DNA of 64,000 nt from an uncultured Tenacibaculum sp. (GCF_947495995.1 NZ_CANMAX010000003.1:558001-622000); one strand, 5' to 3'. Positions 50,961-60,951 are shown, numbered from the stretch's first letter. Numbers and translations: made by a program. The notes: generated by a model from the letters alone, not told the origin.

Positions 50961-53138
50961 ATGAGAAAATTATGCTTTCTAGCAATTTTGGTGACTTTTT
51001 TTTCTGCTAAGAGTCAATCAAATACAAACAACCTTAAGGAAATTACATTAGAAGAGATTTGGGGTGGCGCTTTTTCTGCAGATAGAATGAATGCCTTAAA
51101 CTCTATGAATGGAGACTTTTACACCGTTTTAAATTTTAATAGAGAAACAAGAAGTTCTTCTGTAGATAAATATAGCTACGAAACACAAGCAAAAGTGGCT
51201 ACTATTGTTGATAGTAAAGATTTATACAATTTATCTTTCTTTAGTTCTTATTCATTTAATGCAAATGAAACAAAACTATTATTAGGAACGAACTTTAAAC
51301 AAGTATATCGTCACTCATATAAGGGTACATATTACATCTACGATATTGCTACTAAAGAATTAACTTCTTTAGGAGAAGATATTCAGGAGCCAACATTTTC
51401 ACCTGATAGCAAGAAAGTAGCGTATGCAAAAGACAACAACTTATATGTTAGAGATCTTGAGCAAAATAGAGAAGTAAGAGTAACTAACGATGGAAAAGTT
51501 AATGCTATTATTAATGGTACAACAGACTGGGTTTACGAAGAAGAATTTGCATTCGTAAAAGCATTCGACTGGAGTAAAGACAGTAAGTATGTAGCTTTTT
51601 TGAGATTTGATGAAAAAGAGGTAGCGCAATTTTCAATGAACGTTACTGGGAATGAATTATACCCATCTACAAATACATTTAAATATCCTAAAGCTGGAGA
51701 AAAAAATGCAGTAGTAACATTACAATTATTTAATGTAGCTGAAAAAAGTGTGAGTAGAATTGAATTAGGTGAGTACGAGTATATTCCAAGAATTCAATGG
51801 ACGAAAAAGCCTGAAGTGTTATCTATTACAACATTAAATAGACATCAAAATGATTTAAAGTTATTCTTTTACAATACAAATACTAAAGAGTTAAAAGTAA
51901 CATTGAATGAAAAAGATGAAGCTTATGTAGATATTCAGGATAATTTAACTTTCTTAGATGATAATAGTTTTATCTGGACAAGTGAAAAAGATGGTTACAA
52001 TCATATTTACCACTATAATGAAGATGGAACATTAAAAAATCAGATTACGAAAGGAAATTGGGATGTTACTAATTACTACGGGTTAAGTAAAACAAACAAT
52101 AAAATTTACTACCAATCAGTTGAAAACGGATCAATAAATAGAGGTGTGTATTCAATTGGTTTAGATGGAACAGGAAAGAAACTATTGACAAATAAAAGTG
52201 GTCATAGTAATGCTTCGTTCAGTAAAAATATGAAGTATTTCATAAATACACATTCTTCAGCAACTGAAGTTCCAACATATACTTTATACAATGGAGAAGG
52301 TCAGAAATTAAAGACTTTAAAAGATAATATTGACCTTTATGTAAAAATGAAGGGATATAAGATGAGCAAGAAAGAATTTTTCACATATAACATTAATGGA
52401 AATGATTTAAATATGTGGATGATTAAACCTGCTGATTTCGATCCGAATAAAAAATATCCACTATTATTATTCCAATACTCAGGTCCTGGTTCTCAGCAAG
52501 TAGCAAACAGATGGAATTCTAATAATGACTACTGGCATCAAATGTTAGCACAAAAAGGTATAATTGTTGCATGTGTTGACGGACGAGGAACTGGTTATAA
52601 AGGAAGAGATTTTAAGAAAGTAACTCAAAAAGAGTTAGGTAAATATGAAGTTGAAGATCAAATAGCTGTAGCTAAGTTCTTTGCAGGAGAAAACTATATT
52701 GATGCAGATAAGATTGGAATTTGGGGATGGTCTTACGGTGGATTCATGAGTACGAATTGTATTTTAAAAGGAAACGATGTGTTTTCTATGGCAATTGCAG
52801 TAGCACCAGTTACTTCTTGGCGTTTTTATGATACAGTTTACACAGAGCGTTATATGACTACACCTCAGGAAAATCCAACAGGTTACGATGAAAATTCACC
52901 AATTTTCCATGCAGATAAATTAAAAGGAGACTATTTATTAGTTCATGGTTCTGGAGACGATAATGTACACGTACAAAACACAATGAGAATGGTGAATGCT
53001 TTAGTTGAAGCAAATAAGCAATTCGATTTATTTGTTTATCCAGATAGAGCACACGGAATTTACAGAGGAAAAAATACAAGACTTCATTTATTTACTAAAA
53101 TGACAAACTTTGTATTAAAGAGTTTAAAAACCAAATAA
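50961..53138 (+). CDS. Dipeptidyl peptidase IV-type S9B peptidase
   Basis: A 725-residue exported prolyl peptidase. A signal peptide (about 1-18, ending SAKSQ) precedes an eight-bladed propeller domain with DWVYEEEFAF, the Glu-Glu motif that holds the substrate N-terminus. The alpha/beta hydrolase domain carries S591 (GWSYGGF), an aspartate in GSGDDNVH (666-667) and H698 (DRAHGIYR). It removes Xaa-Pro dipeptides in the periplasm. Two peptide transporters follow at once, so it probably feeds them. Confidence 0.95.
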   Translation: MRKLCFLAILVTFFSAKSQSNTNNLKEITLEEIWGGAFSADRMNALNSMNGDFYTVLNFNRETRSSSVDKYSYETQAKVATIVDSKDLYNLSFFSSYSFNANETKLLLGTNFKQVYRHSYKGTYYIYDIATKELTSLGEDIQEPTFSPDSKKVAYAKDNNLYVRDLEQNREVRVTNDGKVNAIINGTTDWVYEEEFAFVKAFDWSKDSKYVAFLRFDEKEVAQFSMNVTGNELYPSTNTFKYPKAGEKNAVVTLQLFNVAEKSVSRIELGEYEYIPRIQWTKKPEVLSITTLNRHQNDLKLFFYNTNTKELKVTLNEKDEAYVDIQDNLTFLDDNSFIWTSEKDGYNHIYHYNEDGTLKNQITKGNWDVTNYYGLSKTNNKIYYQSVENGSINRGVYSIGLDGTGKKLLTNKSGHSNASFSKNMKYFINTHSSATEVPTYTLYNGEGQKLKTLKDNIDLYVKMKGYKMSKKEFFTYNINGNDLNMWMIKPADFDPNKKYPLLLFQYSGPGSQQVANRWNSNNDYWHQMLAQKGIIVACVDGRGTGYKGRDFKKVTQKELGKYEVEDQIAVAKFFAGENYIDADKIGIWGWSYGGFMSTNCILKGNDVFSMAIAVAPVTSWRFYDTVYTERYMTTPQENPTGYDENSPIFHADKLKGDYLLVHGSGDDNVHVQNTMRMVNALVEANKQFDLFVYPDRAHGIYRGKNTRLHLFTKMTNFVLKSLKTK

Positions 53139-53151
53139 AACTAAACTAATT

Positions 53152-54672
53152 ATGAATACTTCTCAAAAGGATATATTGGGGCATCCTTCAGGACTCTTTT
53201 ACCTGTTTTTTGCCGAGCTATGGGAGCGTTTCTCATTTTATGGAATGAGAGCGTTATTAACCTTATACATGGTTAATGAAATTTTTAAAGCTTTAGCAGA
53301 AAAAGATGTTGCAGCAGCAGCAGTTTATGCATCCTATGGTTCGTTAGTATATGCATCAACAGTTGTTGGAGGTAGAATTTCTGATAAGATTTTAGGAATG
53401 CGTCAATCAATTTTCTTAGGAGGTATTCTAATGGCATTAGGTCATTTTGTATTAGCTATAGAAAACGATATAGCTTTTTTCTTAGCGTTAGCATTTATAG
53501 TAGTTGGTAATGGTTTTTTCAAACCTAATATATCAACGTTTGTAGGTTCTTTATATGAAGATGGAGATAGAAGAAAAGACTCAGGTTTTACGATTTTCTA
53601 CATGGGAATTAACATAGGTGGTTTTATAGCACCTTTACTATGTGGTTGGTTAGGTAAAGCTTATGGGTGGCATTATGGTTTCGGTTTAGCAGGTATTGGA
53701 ATGCTTTTAGGTTTAATTTTCTTTTGGAGTGGAATTAAGAAGAATGTTTTTGGAGACAAAGGTTTACCACCAAGTGAAGAAGTTTACAATAAGAAAGTTT
53801 TAGGAATGCCGCAAAAAACATTAGTGCCAGTTTTAGCTTTCTTATCAGCACCAGTAATCGCTTATTTGTTAGCAGAGTATAAGGCTATAGGAAGTGGAGA
53901 TACGTTTTTGGGAGATCAAAATATCGTTAATGTACTTTTCAAAGTAGTTGGAGTAATAGTTTTATTATACCTAGGTAAGATTATGATGGGAGCTACTGTA
54001 GAAGAAAGAAAAAAACTGTTTATGGCTGTTTTAATTACTTTCTTTATGACGATTTTTTGGGGATTCCATGAATTATCTGGAAGTGTAATTACTTTATTTG
54101 CTGATAGAAACGTAGCACTAGATGGGATAATGAATGCTAGTCAAACGAATTCATTAAACTCGTTAGTAATTATATTATTATCAATACCAGTTTCTTTACT
54201 TTGGACATACCTTGCAAAGAAAAAGTTAAACCCAAGAACACCATACAAATTCGGAATGGGATTATTATTAGCTGGTATAAGTTTCTATATTTTATCTTTA
54301 AGTAAAGGAGCAGCTAATGAAGAAGGTATGGTTCCTTTCTTTTATTTATTAGCAATGTATTTTGTGTTATCTATTGGAGAACTTTTTATGTCTCCAGTTG
54401 GTTTATCTAAGATCACAGATTTATCTCCAAAAAGAATTATAGCTTTTATGATGGGAATTTGGTTCTTGTCTTCTACTTACGCTTTTCAAATAGTAGGATT
54501 TATATCAAAAGAATTAGCTGTAGAAAGCACAGATACTAATATTGGAGGATTACAAACTTTAGCTTTATATACTGATGGATTCGGATTAATTGCTAAATAT
54601 GCAATAGGAGCAGGAGTGTTAGTTTTATTAACTTCTCCTCTAATGAAGAAATTAATGGGCAAAGTTCACTAA
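53152..54672 (+). CDS. POT-family proton/oligopeptide symporter, copy 1
   Basis: A 506-residue inner-membrane carrier of the PTR/POT family with 12-14 helices. The first helix contains the signature ELWERFSFYGMRA (E..ERF.YYG), and FKPNISTFVGSLYEDGDRRKDSGFTIFYMGINIG is the second family signature. It imports di- and tripeptides with protons. It begins 13 bases after the peptidase and is followed by a paralogue 24 bases later. Confidence 0.94.
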   Translation: MNTSQKDILGHPSGLFYLFFAELWERFSFYGMRALLTLYMVNEIFKALAEKDVAAAAVYASYGSLVYASTVVGGRISDKILGMRQSIFLGGILMALGHFVLAIENDIAFFLALAFIVVGNGFFKPNISTFVGSLYEDGDRRKDSGFTIFYMGINIGGFIAPLLCGWLGKAYGWHYGFGLAGIGMLLGLIFFWSGIKKNVFGDKGLPPSEEVYNKKVLGMPQKTLVPVLAFLSAPVIAYLLAEYKAIGSGDTFLGDQNIVNVLFKVVGVIVLLYLGKIMMGATVEERKKLFMAVLITFFMTIFWGFHELSGSVITLFADRNVALDGIMNASQTNSLNSLVIILLSIPVSLLWTYLAKKKLNPRTPYKFGMGLLLAGISFYILSLSKGAANEEGMVPFFYLLAMYFVLSIGELFMSPVGLSKITDLSPKRIIAFMMGIWFLSSTYAFQIVGFISKELAVESTDTNIGGLQTLALYTDGFGLIAKYAIGAGVLVLLTSPLMKKLMGKVH

Positions 54673-54696
54673 AATTAAATAAACTAAGTTTTTCAT

Positions 54697-56274
54697 ATGA
54701 ATAATAAAGATATCGATAATCTATTTAAAGATACAGTATTAGGACATCCAGCAGGATTGTTTGTACTATTCTTTACAGAAATGTGGGAACGTTTTTCTTA
54801 CTACGGAATGCGTGCCTTATTTGTTTTATTTTTAATTAGCTCAATTTCTGACGGAGGTTTCGGATGGGCGAAAGCAGATGCATTATCACTCTATGGTACT
54901 TATACCATGGGAGTATATTTAACACCTGTATTTGGTGGTTTAATAGCTGATAAGTTATTAGGATACAGATGGGCCGTTATATTAGGAGCTTTAATTATGA
55001 CTATTGGTCATGCAGCAATGGCTGTAGAAACACCATTGTTCTTTTATATAGGTATTGGATGTTTAATGGTTGGAAATGGTTTATTTAAGCCAAATATGAC
55101 ATCTATTGTTTCTTACATGTATAAAAATCATGAAGAGAAAAAAGATGGAGCTTATTCAATCTTTTACATGGGAGTTAATGCAGGAGCATTTTTAGGTATT
55201 ATGTTATGTGGATATATCGGAGAAAATTATTCATGGTCATGGGGATTTGGTTTAGCTGGTATCTTCATGTTTATTGGTATGTTACAATTTTATTTTACTC
55301 AAAATATTTTTGGAGATATAGGATTGTCGCCTAAAAAAATGAAAGAACTAAACTTAGATGCTATCGGTAAAGATGGTGATCAAGATTTTGTTGAAGAGCC
55401 AGCTGATGAAGAAGTTTCTTCTAAAGTAGTTATTGATAGATTAATTGCTGTTGGTGTATTCTGTATTTTTACTGTATTCTTCTGGGCTGCTTTTGAGCAA
55501 GCTGGAGGATCAATGACAATTTTCGCTGAAGAATATACGCAAAGAAATTTAACAGGTATTTACGGTACAGTGTTTAAGTATGTAGATGCTTTACTTACAA
55601 TTTTACCTTTAGGAATTATAACTTATGTACTGTATCTTTTATTTAAAAAGACGTTTGCAAAATTTGCTATAGGTAATATAATTTTATCACTAAGTTTTAT
55701 TGTGATTTGGGGAATAGTGGGGTGGAAAATTAGTGTAGATTTCGCTAAAGAAAGTGTTGAAGTACCAGCAACTTGGTTTGGTATTTTAAACTCTTTATTT
55801 ATTATTACACTAGCTCCATTGTTTTCAAAATGGTGGGAGAGTAAGTATAATCTTTCTGGAACTATGAAATATGGATTAGGACTTTTATTATTAGGTCTTG
55901 GCTTTGGTTTCTTAGCAATGGGATCTCAAGGAATAGTAGCTGGTGAGCCAATAGTTAAGGTAAGTATGTTTTGGTTAATTGCCGCTTATCTGTTCCATAC
56001 AATGGGAGAGTTATGTATTTCGCCAGTAAGTTTATCTTACATTAGTAAGTTAGTACCAGCAAAATGGATTGGATTCATGTTTGGAGTTTATTATTTATTC
56101 ATAGCTATGGGTAATAAATTAGCAGGTACAGTTGGTAGTTATATTGAAGAAATAGAAAAAGCTTATTCAATTTCAGGATTTTTCTTAATCTTCACTGCAA
56201 TTCCAATTATTGCAGGATTAATTATTGCAGGATTAAGTCCTTTAATGAGAAAATTAATGCACGGAGTTAAGTAA
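54697..56274 (+). CDS. POT-family proton/oligopeptide symporter, copy 2
   Basis: A 525-residue POT carrier, paralogous to the preceding gene and to the same plan: EMWERFSYYGMRA in helix 1, then FKPNMTSIVSYMYKNHEEKKDGAYSIFYMGVNAG. It differs in a longer loop after helix 6 with an acidic insert (KDGDQDFVEEPADEEVSS, about 224-241) and carries EQAGGSMTIFAEEY. The tandem copies may differ in substrate range. Ends at the terminator at 56302. Confidence 0.94.
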   Translation: MNNKDIDNLFKDTVLGHPAGLFVLFFTEMWERFSYYGMRALFVLFLISSISDGGFGWAKADALSLYGTYTMGVYLTPVFGGLIADKLLGYRWAVILGALIMTIGHAAMAVETPLFFYIGIGCLMVGNGLFKPNMTSIVSYMYKNHEEKKDGAYSIFYMGVNAGAFLGIMLCGYIGENYSWSWGFGLAGIFMFIGMLQFYFTQNIFGDIGLSPKKMKELNLDAIGKDGDQDFVEEPADEEVSSKVVIDRLIAVGVFCIFTVFFWAAFEQAGGSMTIFAEEYTQRNLTGIYGTVFKYVDALLTILPLGIITYVLYLLFKKTFAKFAIGNIILSLSFIVIWGIVGWKISVDFAKESVEVPATWFGILNSLFIITLAPLFSKWWESKYNLSGTMKYGLGLLLLGLGFGFLAMGSQGIVAGEPIVKVSMFWLIAAYLFHTMGELCISPVSLSYISKLVPAKWIGFMFGVYYLFIAMGNKLAGTVGSYIEEIEKAYSISGFFLIFTAIPIIAGLIIAGLSPLMRKLMHGVK

Positions 56275-56301
56275 TAGAATTTACTCGAACAGAATAAATT
56301 G

Positions 56302-56333
56302 AACCTACCAAGAGAAACTTGGTAGGTTTTTTT
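56302..56333 (+). terminator. Terminator after the peptide-transport operon
   Basis: An 11-bp perfect stem AACCTACCAAG/CTTGGTAGGTT with loop AGAAA and a T-run. Confidence 0.9.
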
Positions 56334-56367
56334 GTAAATTTGGAATACTTATTGAGACATATAGAGT

Positions 56368-56883
56368 ATGAAAAATATTTTTTTAGTGGCTGTTTTTGTT
56401 GTATCGGCATTCACAGCTAAAGCGCAAGAAGTAAATTGGATGTCTTTTGAAAAGGCATTAGAGTTGAATAAAACTACCCCAAAACCTATTTTAGTCGACT
56501 TATATACAGATTGGTGCGGATGGTGTAAACGAATGGACGCTACAACGTATAAAAATGAAGTAATCGTTAAGTTTATTAATGATAACTATTACGCTGTTAA
56601 AATGGACGGTGAAGGTAAAGATGATATTACTTTTAAAGGTCAAACATTTAAGTTTGTTCAACAAGGAAAAAGTAAATATCATGAATTAGCTGCTGCTATT
56701 ATGAAGGGTAAAATGAGTTATCCTTCTACTGCATTTTTTAATCAAGATCAGCAATTAATTCAAACTGTACCTGGTTATTTAGAAAAGAATCAATTCGAAA
56801 AAATATTGGCTTATTTCAGTGGTGAAGCATATAAGAGTACGCCTTGGAAAGACTTTGAGAAAAATTTCAAAAGTTCTTTATAA
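56368..56883 (+). CDS. Exported thioredoxin-fold protein
   Basis: A 171-residue periplasmic protein. A signal peptide (about 1-20, ending TAKAQ) is followed by a thioredoxin-like domain with the redox motif WCGWCK (about 49-54, in DLYTDWCGWCKRMDATTY). A cis-proline-type segment SYPSTAFF follows at about 115. It is likely a disulphide reductase or isomerase-like protein of the DUF255/DsbD-tail kind. Its stop is five bases from the convergent comEC stop. Confidence 0.85.
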   Translation: MKNIFLVAVFVVSAFTAKAQEVNWMSFEKALELNKTTPKPILVDLYTDWCGWCKRMDATTYKNEVIVKFINDNYYAVKMDGEGKDDITFKGQTFKFVQQGKSKYHELAAAIMKGKMSYPSTAFFNQDQQLIQTVPGYLEKNQFEKILAYFSGEAYKSTPWKDFEKNFKSSL

Positions 56884-56888
56884 AGAAA

Positions 56889-58910
56889 TTACTCTTTCAA
56901 AATATAAGCACCATCCTCATACGTAGTATGAAATGGTGTTTTTTCTTTTTTACATATTTCTTTCCAATGTTTAATATAACTTTTATAATTAGTTCCATCT
57001 GCAACTATTTGAATCGGATTTAAATCTCTAATAAGCCTGCTCAAATTAATTTTTGGAGCATGTTTTAAAAGTATTATAAGCTTCCCATTTCTCTTTTCTG
57101 AATAAATACCTAAGCTATCAATTACCAATACCTCATGTCTTGATAATTTAAAATAATCTTTACTAGGTGTTATTTCACAACGATTTATTTTTTCATTAGA
57201 TAAATACGATTGTAAAAATTTTGTTTTATAAATGTCTTTTTGGTTTAAATTACTCATTAAAAGTAATTCTGTTTTATTTCTAAAAGCAGTTATAGAGTTT
57301 TTTGCTTTATGAAAAACAATGAATTCTTTTCGGGTATTTGTTTCATACTTTTGATACATATAAGTCGCTTGAATTGAAAGAACACCCGCCAATAAAATAA
57401 ATATATATTTTACTTTTAGTTTATTGAATATTACTATAGAAATTAGAATTAACATATACCATAAAATCATATTAATAAATGGCATATTGAGATTTGTAAG
57501 TACAAACTGCTCGTAAGAAGAAACCCAATTTACAATTGAATTCATTATTGAAATTATTCCACCATAGCATTTAACAAACAAAGAAGGTAAATAATTAATA
57601 TAAGCTAGCATAAGTATTAGAAAACCAAATCCTAGAATGATACTCAGAAAAGGAATGATAATAAGATTTGCAATTAGAAATAAGCCAGGTATTTGATGAA
57701 AGTAATATAAACTAATTGGAAGTGTACCAATTTGTGCGGCTACAGATACTGTAGTCAATTCCCAAAACTTTCTTGTGATTTTAAACTTTGGATTCCAAAT
57801 TTTAAAAAGGAGAGGTTGTATCCAAATAATACCAAATACAGCTAAATAACTCAATTGAAATCCAATACTAAATAAGAGAAGAGGTTGTATTAGTAAAATG
57901 AATATCATGGAACTTACAAGAGAAAATTCAATGGGTTGTTTTACTTGACGAATACTTCCAATAACTACAAAAGTAAACATTGTTGTAGCTCTCACTACAG
58001 ATGGAGATAAACCTGTGATAAAGGCAAAAATCCACAATAACAATACGATAATCATGCCTCGTATTAGTTTACCTTTTTTGAAAAATAATAGCCATTGTAA
58101 AACAAAGTTTAGTAAGTAAAGTATTATACCGATATGAAGACCAGAAATAGCTAAAATATGTATCGCTCCAGCTTTTGTATAACTTTCTTTTAAAGTGTTC
58201 GATACTTCTCTACGTTGACCTAATAATAGTGCATTCATTATAGAACGTTGCTCTTTTGTAAATGAATGTTTCTGAAGCTTACTTTCTATTCTATTCCGTA
58301 TTTGTGAAGCGGTTTCTAACAGTGAAAAATAGCTAGACTGATCGGTTATTGTATAGTTATTATTAATGAATACCTGATGAAATATTCCTTTTTGTTTTAA
58401 GTATGCTTTGTAATTAAATTCATGTGGATTCTTTGGTGGTTTTATAGTTATTAACTTTGCCTTAGGAACGATTAAAGTTTTATAAAGAATAGAATCTTTG
58501 TTCTTCTTCAAATTTAGATTTACGATAATATCTCCATTAGCAATTGTATTATTTACTTGAATTATTTCTCCAATGAATCTATGATTATATAAGTTTGATT
58601 TTAATTGCTCTTTAATCCGTATTACAATCGAGGATTCATTGAATTTTTGATTCGTGTAATGTTTATCATAAAGTTTTGGATTATTAACATACGCAGCGAA
58701 ATTTCCAATTAGAAAAAATCCTAAACTAAAAAGTAAAATAAATTTTATTGAACTCCTTCTTAAAAGGAAAATAAAAAAGAAGCATATCCATAAACCACCA
58801 AGTGATATTAGAATACGAATATCAAATATTGTATACGTGTATTGTGTGTAAATACCAAGTACAATACATAGCAATATGTACGTAGGTAAATACCTAAGTA
58901 AATTTTTCAT
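56889..58910 (-). CDS. comEC: ComEC/Rec2-type DNA-uptake channel
   Basis: A 673-residue membrane protein. About 10 helices; the N-terminal DUF4131 part (about 1-190) is followed by the competence domain with HILAISGLHIGIILYLLN (about 252-269) and FITGLSPSVVRATTMF (about 290-305), the family signatures for translocating single-stranded DNA. The C-terminal 140 residues lie where many homologues have a metallo-beta-lactamase domain, but no HxHxDH zinc motif is present. No other competence gene is adjacent. Confidence 0.9.
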   Translation of the reverse strand: MKNLLRYLPTYILLCIVLGIYTQYTYTIFDIRILISLGGLWICFFFIFLLRRSSIKFILLFSLGFFLIGNFAAYVNNPKLYDKHYTNQKFNESSIVIRIKEQLKSNLYNHRFIGEIIQVNNTIANGDIIVNLNLKKNKDSILYKTLIVPKAKLITIKPPKNPHEFNYKAYLKQKGIFHQVFINNNYTITDQSSYFSLLETASQIRNRIESKLQKHSFTKEQRSIMNALLLGQRREVSNTLKESYTKAGAIHILAISGLHIGIILYLLNFVLQWLLFFKKGKLIRGMIIVLLLWIFAFITGLSPSVVRATTMFTFVVIGSIRQVKQPIEFSLVSSMIFILLIQPLLLFSIGFQLSYLAVFGIIWIQPLLFKIWNPKFKITRKFWELTTVSVAAQIGTLPISLYYFHQIPGLFLIANLIIIPFLSIILGFGFLILMLAYINYLPSLFVKCYGGIISIMNSIVNWVSSYEQFVLTNLNMPFINMILWYMLILISIVIFNKLKVKYIFILLAGVLSIQATYMYQKYETNTRKEFIVFHKAKNSITAFRNKTELLLMSNLNQKDIYKTKFLQSYLSNEKINRCEITPSKDYFKLSRHEVLVIDSLGIYSEKRNGKLIILLKHAPKINLSRLIRDLNPIQIVADGTNYKSYIKHWKEICKKEKTPFHTTYEDGAYILKE

Positions 58911-59087
58911 AGCGATGTAAATATATAAAAAATGTGAGAAACGTACTTAAAAAGTATTGTTTTGAAATTTCTTAATCATATTAAATTCTAGTAGGTAAAT
59001 GTGTCGTTATTTACAATTTTGTAGGTCTAAATTTTAATTAAAAACATTTTTATTGTCTGTTTTTTAATGATTTATTAAAATTAATTG

Positions 59088-59095
59088 TATTTTTG
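59088..59095 (+). promoter_or_regulatory. -7 box of the alginate lyase gene
   Basis: TATTTTTG, exact consensus, overlapping the first operator repeat. The -33 position lacks a clear TTG, as expected for a regulated promoter. The ATG is 65 bases downstream. Confidence 0.6.
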
Positions 59096-59130
59096 GTAAA
59101 CCAGATTGGTTTTCCAGTTTGGTTCACCAA
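59093..59130 (+). promoter_or_regulatory. Triple 13-bp operator repeat at the alginate lyase promoter
   Basis: Three direct repeats spaced exactly 13 bases apart (59093, 59106 and 59119): TTGGTAAACCAGA, TTGGTTTTCCAGT and TTGGTTCACCAAC. Each contains the palindromic core TTGGTnnnCCA. The first copy overlaps the -7 box and the others cover the expected start of transcription, as for a repressor (GntR- or LacI-type) site. The regulator is not in the window. Confidence 0.6.
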
Positions 59131-59160
59131 CAAATCAAAAACCCCTTAATAAAAAAAATA

Positions 59161-60885
59161 ATGATTAACACAATTTTGAAACAAAAGACAAACATTAGAA
59201 TTTATACACTATTAGCGTCTTTAGCATTATTATCATGTTCAGATAATGAATTAACCACAAACGAAGAACAATTAAATGATCAAATCTCAACTTCAGCGCT
59301 AAAAAGTAGAGTCGTAGATGCAAGTCAAATTACTGTATCAGCAAATGGAGACGATGGTAATATTCCTGAAAATACAATAGACGGAAATCTAAATACAAGA
59401 TGGTCCTCTAAAGGAAGAACGGGGAAATATATTACTTATGATTTAGGAGAAATCAAAAGAATAGATGCAGTTCGTATAGCATGGTACAAAGGAAGTGAAC
59501 GAAAAACATATTTTCAAGTTGCTGTAGGAAATACAACATCTTCTTTTAATACAGTTTTGAATAAAAAAACAACCGGATCTTCAGGTAGTACTAATAATTT
59601 AGAATTTTATGAATTGCCAGATACAGACGGGAGATTGCTAAGAATTAGAGGTTTTGGAAACTCAAGTAATGATTGGAATAGTATTACAGAGGTAGAGATT
59701 ATCACCACAGGTTCTGATGGAGTTACAACAGCAGTAAAAGTTCCAGCAAGAATTCAAGCAGAAGATTTTACTGCTCAAAGTGGAACAAGAACAGAAAATA
59801 CTCAAGACAGTGGCGGAGGTGTAAATGTAAGTTATATTGATACTAACGATTACTTAGAATATGAAATAGATGTTCCTGAAACGAAAGATTACAATTTTGA
59901 ATTTAGAGTAGCTTCATTAAATAAAACAATAAAATTTGATGTTTTAAGTAACGGAAATCGATTGGCTAGTGTTAGTAAAGAAACTACTTCTGGTTGGCAA
60001 AATTGGATTACAACTAAAAAAACAATCCGATTAAATCAAGGTAAACAAACATTACGACTATTAGCTACCGATGGAGGCTGGAATATTAATTGGTTAGAAG
60101 TTAAAGAAAGTCAAGGTACAACAGATCCAGATACAAATCCTGGGAATGGTTCTCCAGCTGCTGTTTTAGGCGGATTAAAGAACTGGAAGTTGAATGGGTA
60201 TTCAGGGACATTAAGTTTAGGAGCTTCAAATAACGGTTTAACTTATGTGGATAAAACTCCAAATCTAGCAACGTTTAGTAATCCAGAGTGGTTTTATACT
60301 GATGGAACTTGGACCTATTTTAAAGCTTATCCAGGAAATCCGACTTCTAGTGGTTCTGGTAACCCAAGATCTGAGTTAAGAGAATTAACAGCTAATGGAA
60401 ATGATAATATTTACTGGGACGGAACAACTAGTAGAGAGCACAGAATGATCTGGAAAGTAAAAGTAGATCGTTTACCTCAATCTGGAAAAGTGTGTTTCGG
60501 ACAAATACATGATAAAACAGATAAGTTTGATGATGTAATACGTGTGCAATGTCAAGGAGATCCTTTTCAAACTTCTGGAGAGATTACACTTAGAATTAAT
60601 GGTTATGTAACAGAAGTGTTAGAAGGTGGAGGAAAATCTGTTGGAACTATAAGAATGGGAGAAGAGCTATACTACGAACTTACATATCAAAACAGTATTG
60701 TAAAATTATATGAACTAAATAGTAGCGGAAATAGAGTAAAAACTATTTATACATCTAAAAAAGCATCAGCAAAAGAAAATTATTTTAAAGCAGGTTGTTA
60801 TTTACAATCAGTAAAAGGTAAAAAAGCTCAAGGATCTAAAGATTTCGGTTTAGTAGGAATAAAAGAATTAAAAGTTTTCCATTAA
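59161..60885 (+). CDS. Alginate lyase lipoprotein (CBM32-CBM6-PL7)
   Basis: A 574-residue lipoprotein (lipobox LALLSC). The order is a CBM32/F5-8C discoidin domain (about 50-180), a CBM6 domain (about 185-315), a Thr/Pro/Gly linker and a PL7 lyase domain (about 330-574). PL7 motifs are RSELRE (403-408), QIH (448-450) and YFKAGCYLQ (541-549). It cleaves alginate by beta-elimination; QIH is usually linked to polyguluronate or mixed preference. Start at ATG 59161; an earlier TTG lies in the operator. No SusC/SusD pair is adjacent, so it is not a full polysaccharide locus. Confidence 0.93.
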   Translation: MINTILKQKTNIRIYTLLASLALLSCSDNELTTNEEQLNDQISTSALKSRVVDASQITVSANGDDGNIPENTIDGNLNTRWSSKGRTGKYITYDLGEIKRIDAVRIAWYKGSERKTYFQVAVGNTTSSFNTVLNKKTTGSSGSTNNLEFYELPDTDGRLLRIRGFGNSSNDWNSITEVEIITTGSDGVTTAVKVPARIQAEDFTAQSGTRTENTQDSGGGVNVSYIDTNDYLEYEIDVPETKDYNFEFRVASLNKTIKFDVLSNGNRLASVSKETTSGWQNWITTKKTIRLNQGKQTLRLLATDGGWNINWLEVKESQGTTDPDTNPGNGSPAAVLGGLKNWKLNGYSGTLSLGASNNGLTYVDKTPNLATFSNPEWFYTDGTWTYFKAYPGNPTSSGSGNPRSELRELTANGNDNIYWDGTTSREHRMIWKVKVDRLPQSGKVCFGQIHDKTDKFDDVIRVQCQGDPFQTSGEITLRINGYVTEVLEGGGKSVGTIRMGEELYYELTYQNSIVKLYELNSSGNRVKTIYTSKKASAKENYFKAGCYLQSVKGKKAQGSKDFGLVGIKELKVFH

Positions 60886-60907
60886 GCGATTTTGAATTAT
60901 TGTGTAC

Positions 60908-60945
60908 ATAGAGCTATTGCAATTTGTCAATAGCTCTATTGTTTT
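60908..60945 (+). terminator. Terminator after the alginate lyase gene
   Basis: A 12-bp perfect stem ATAGAGCTATTG/CAATAGCTCTAT followed by TGTTTT, 23 bases past the stop. Confidence 0.75.
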
Positions 60946-60951
60946 GAACTA

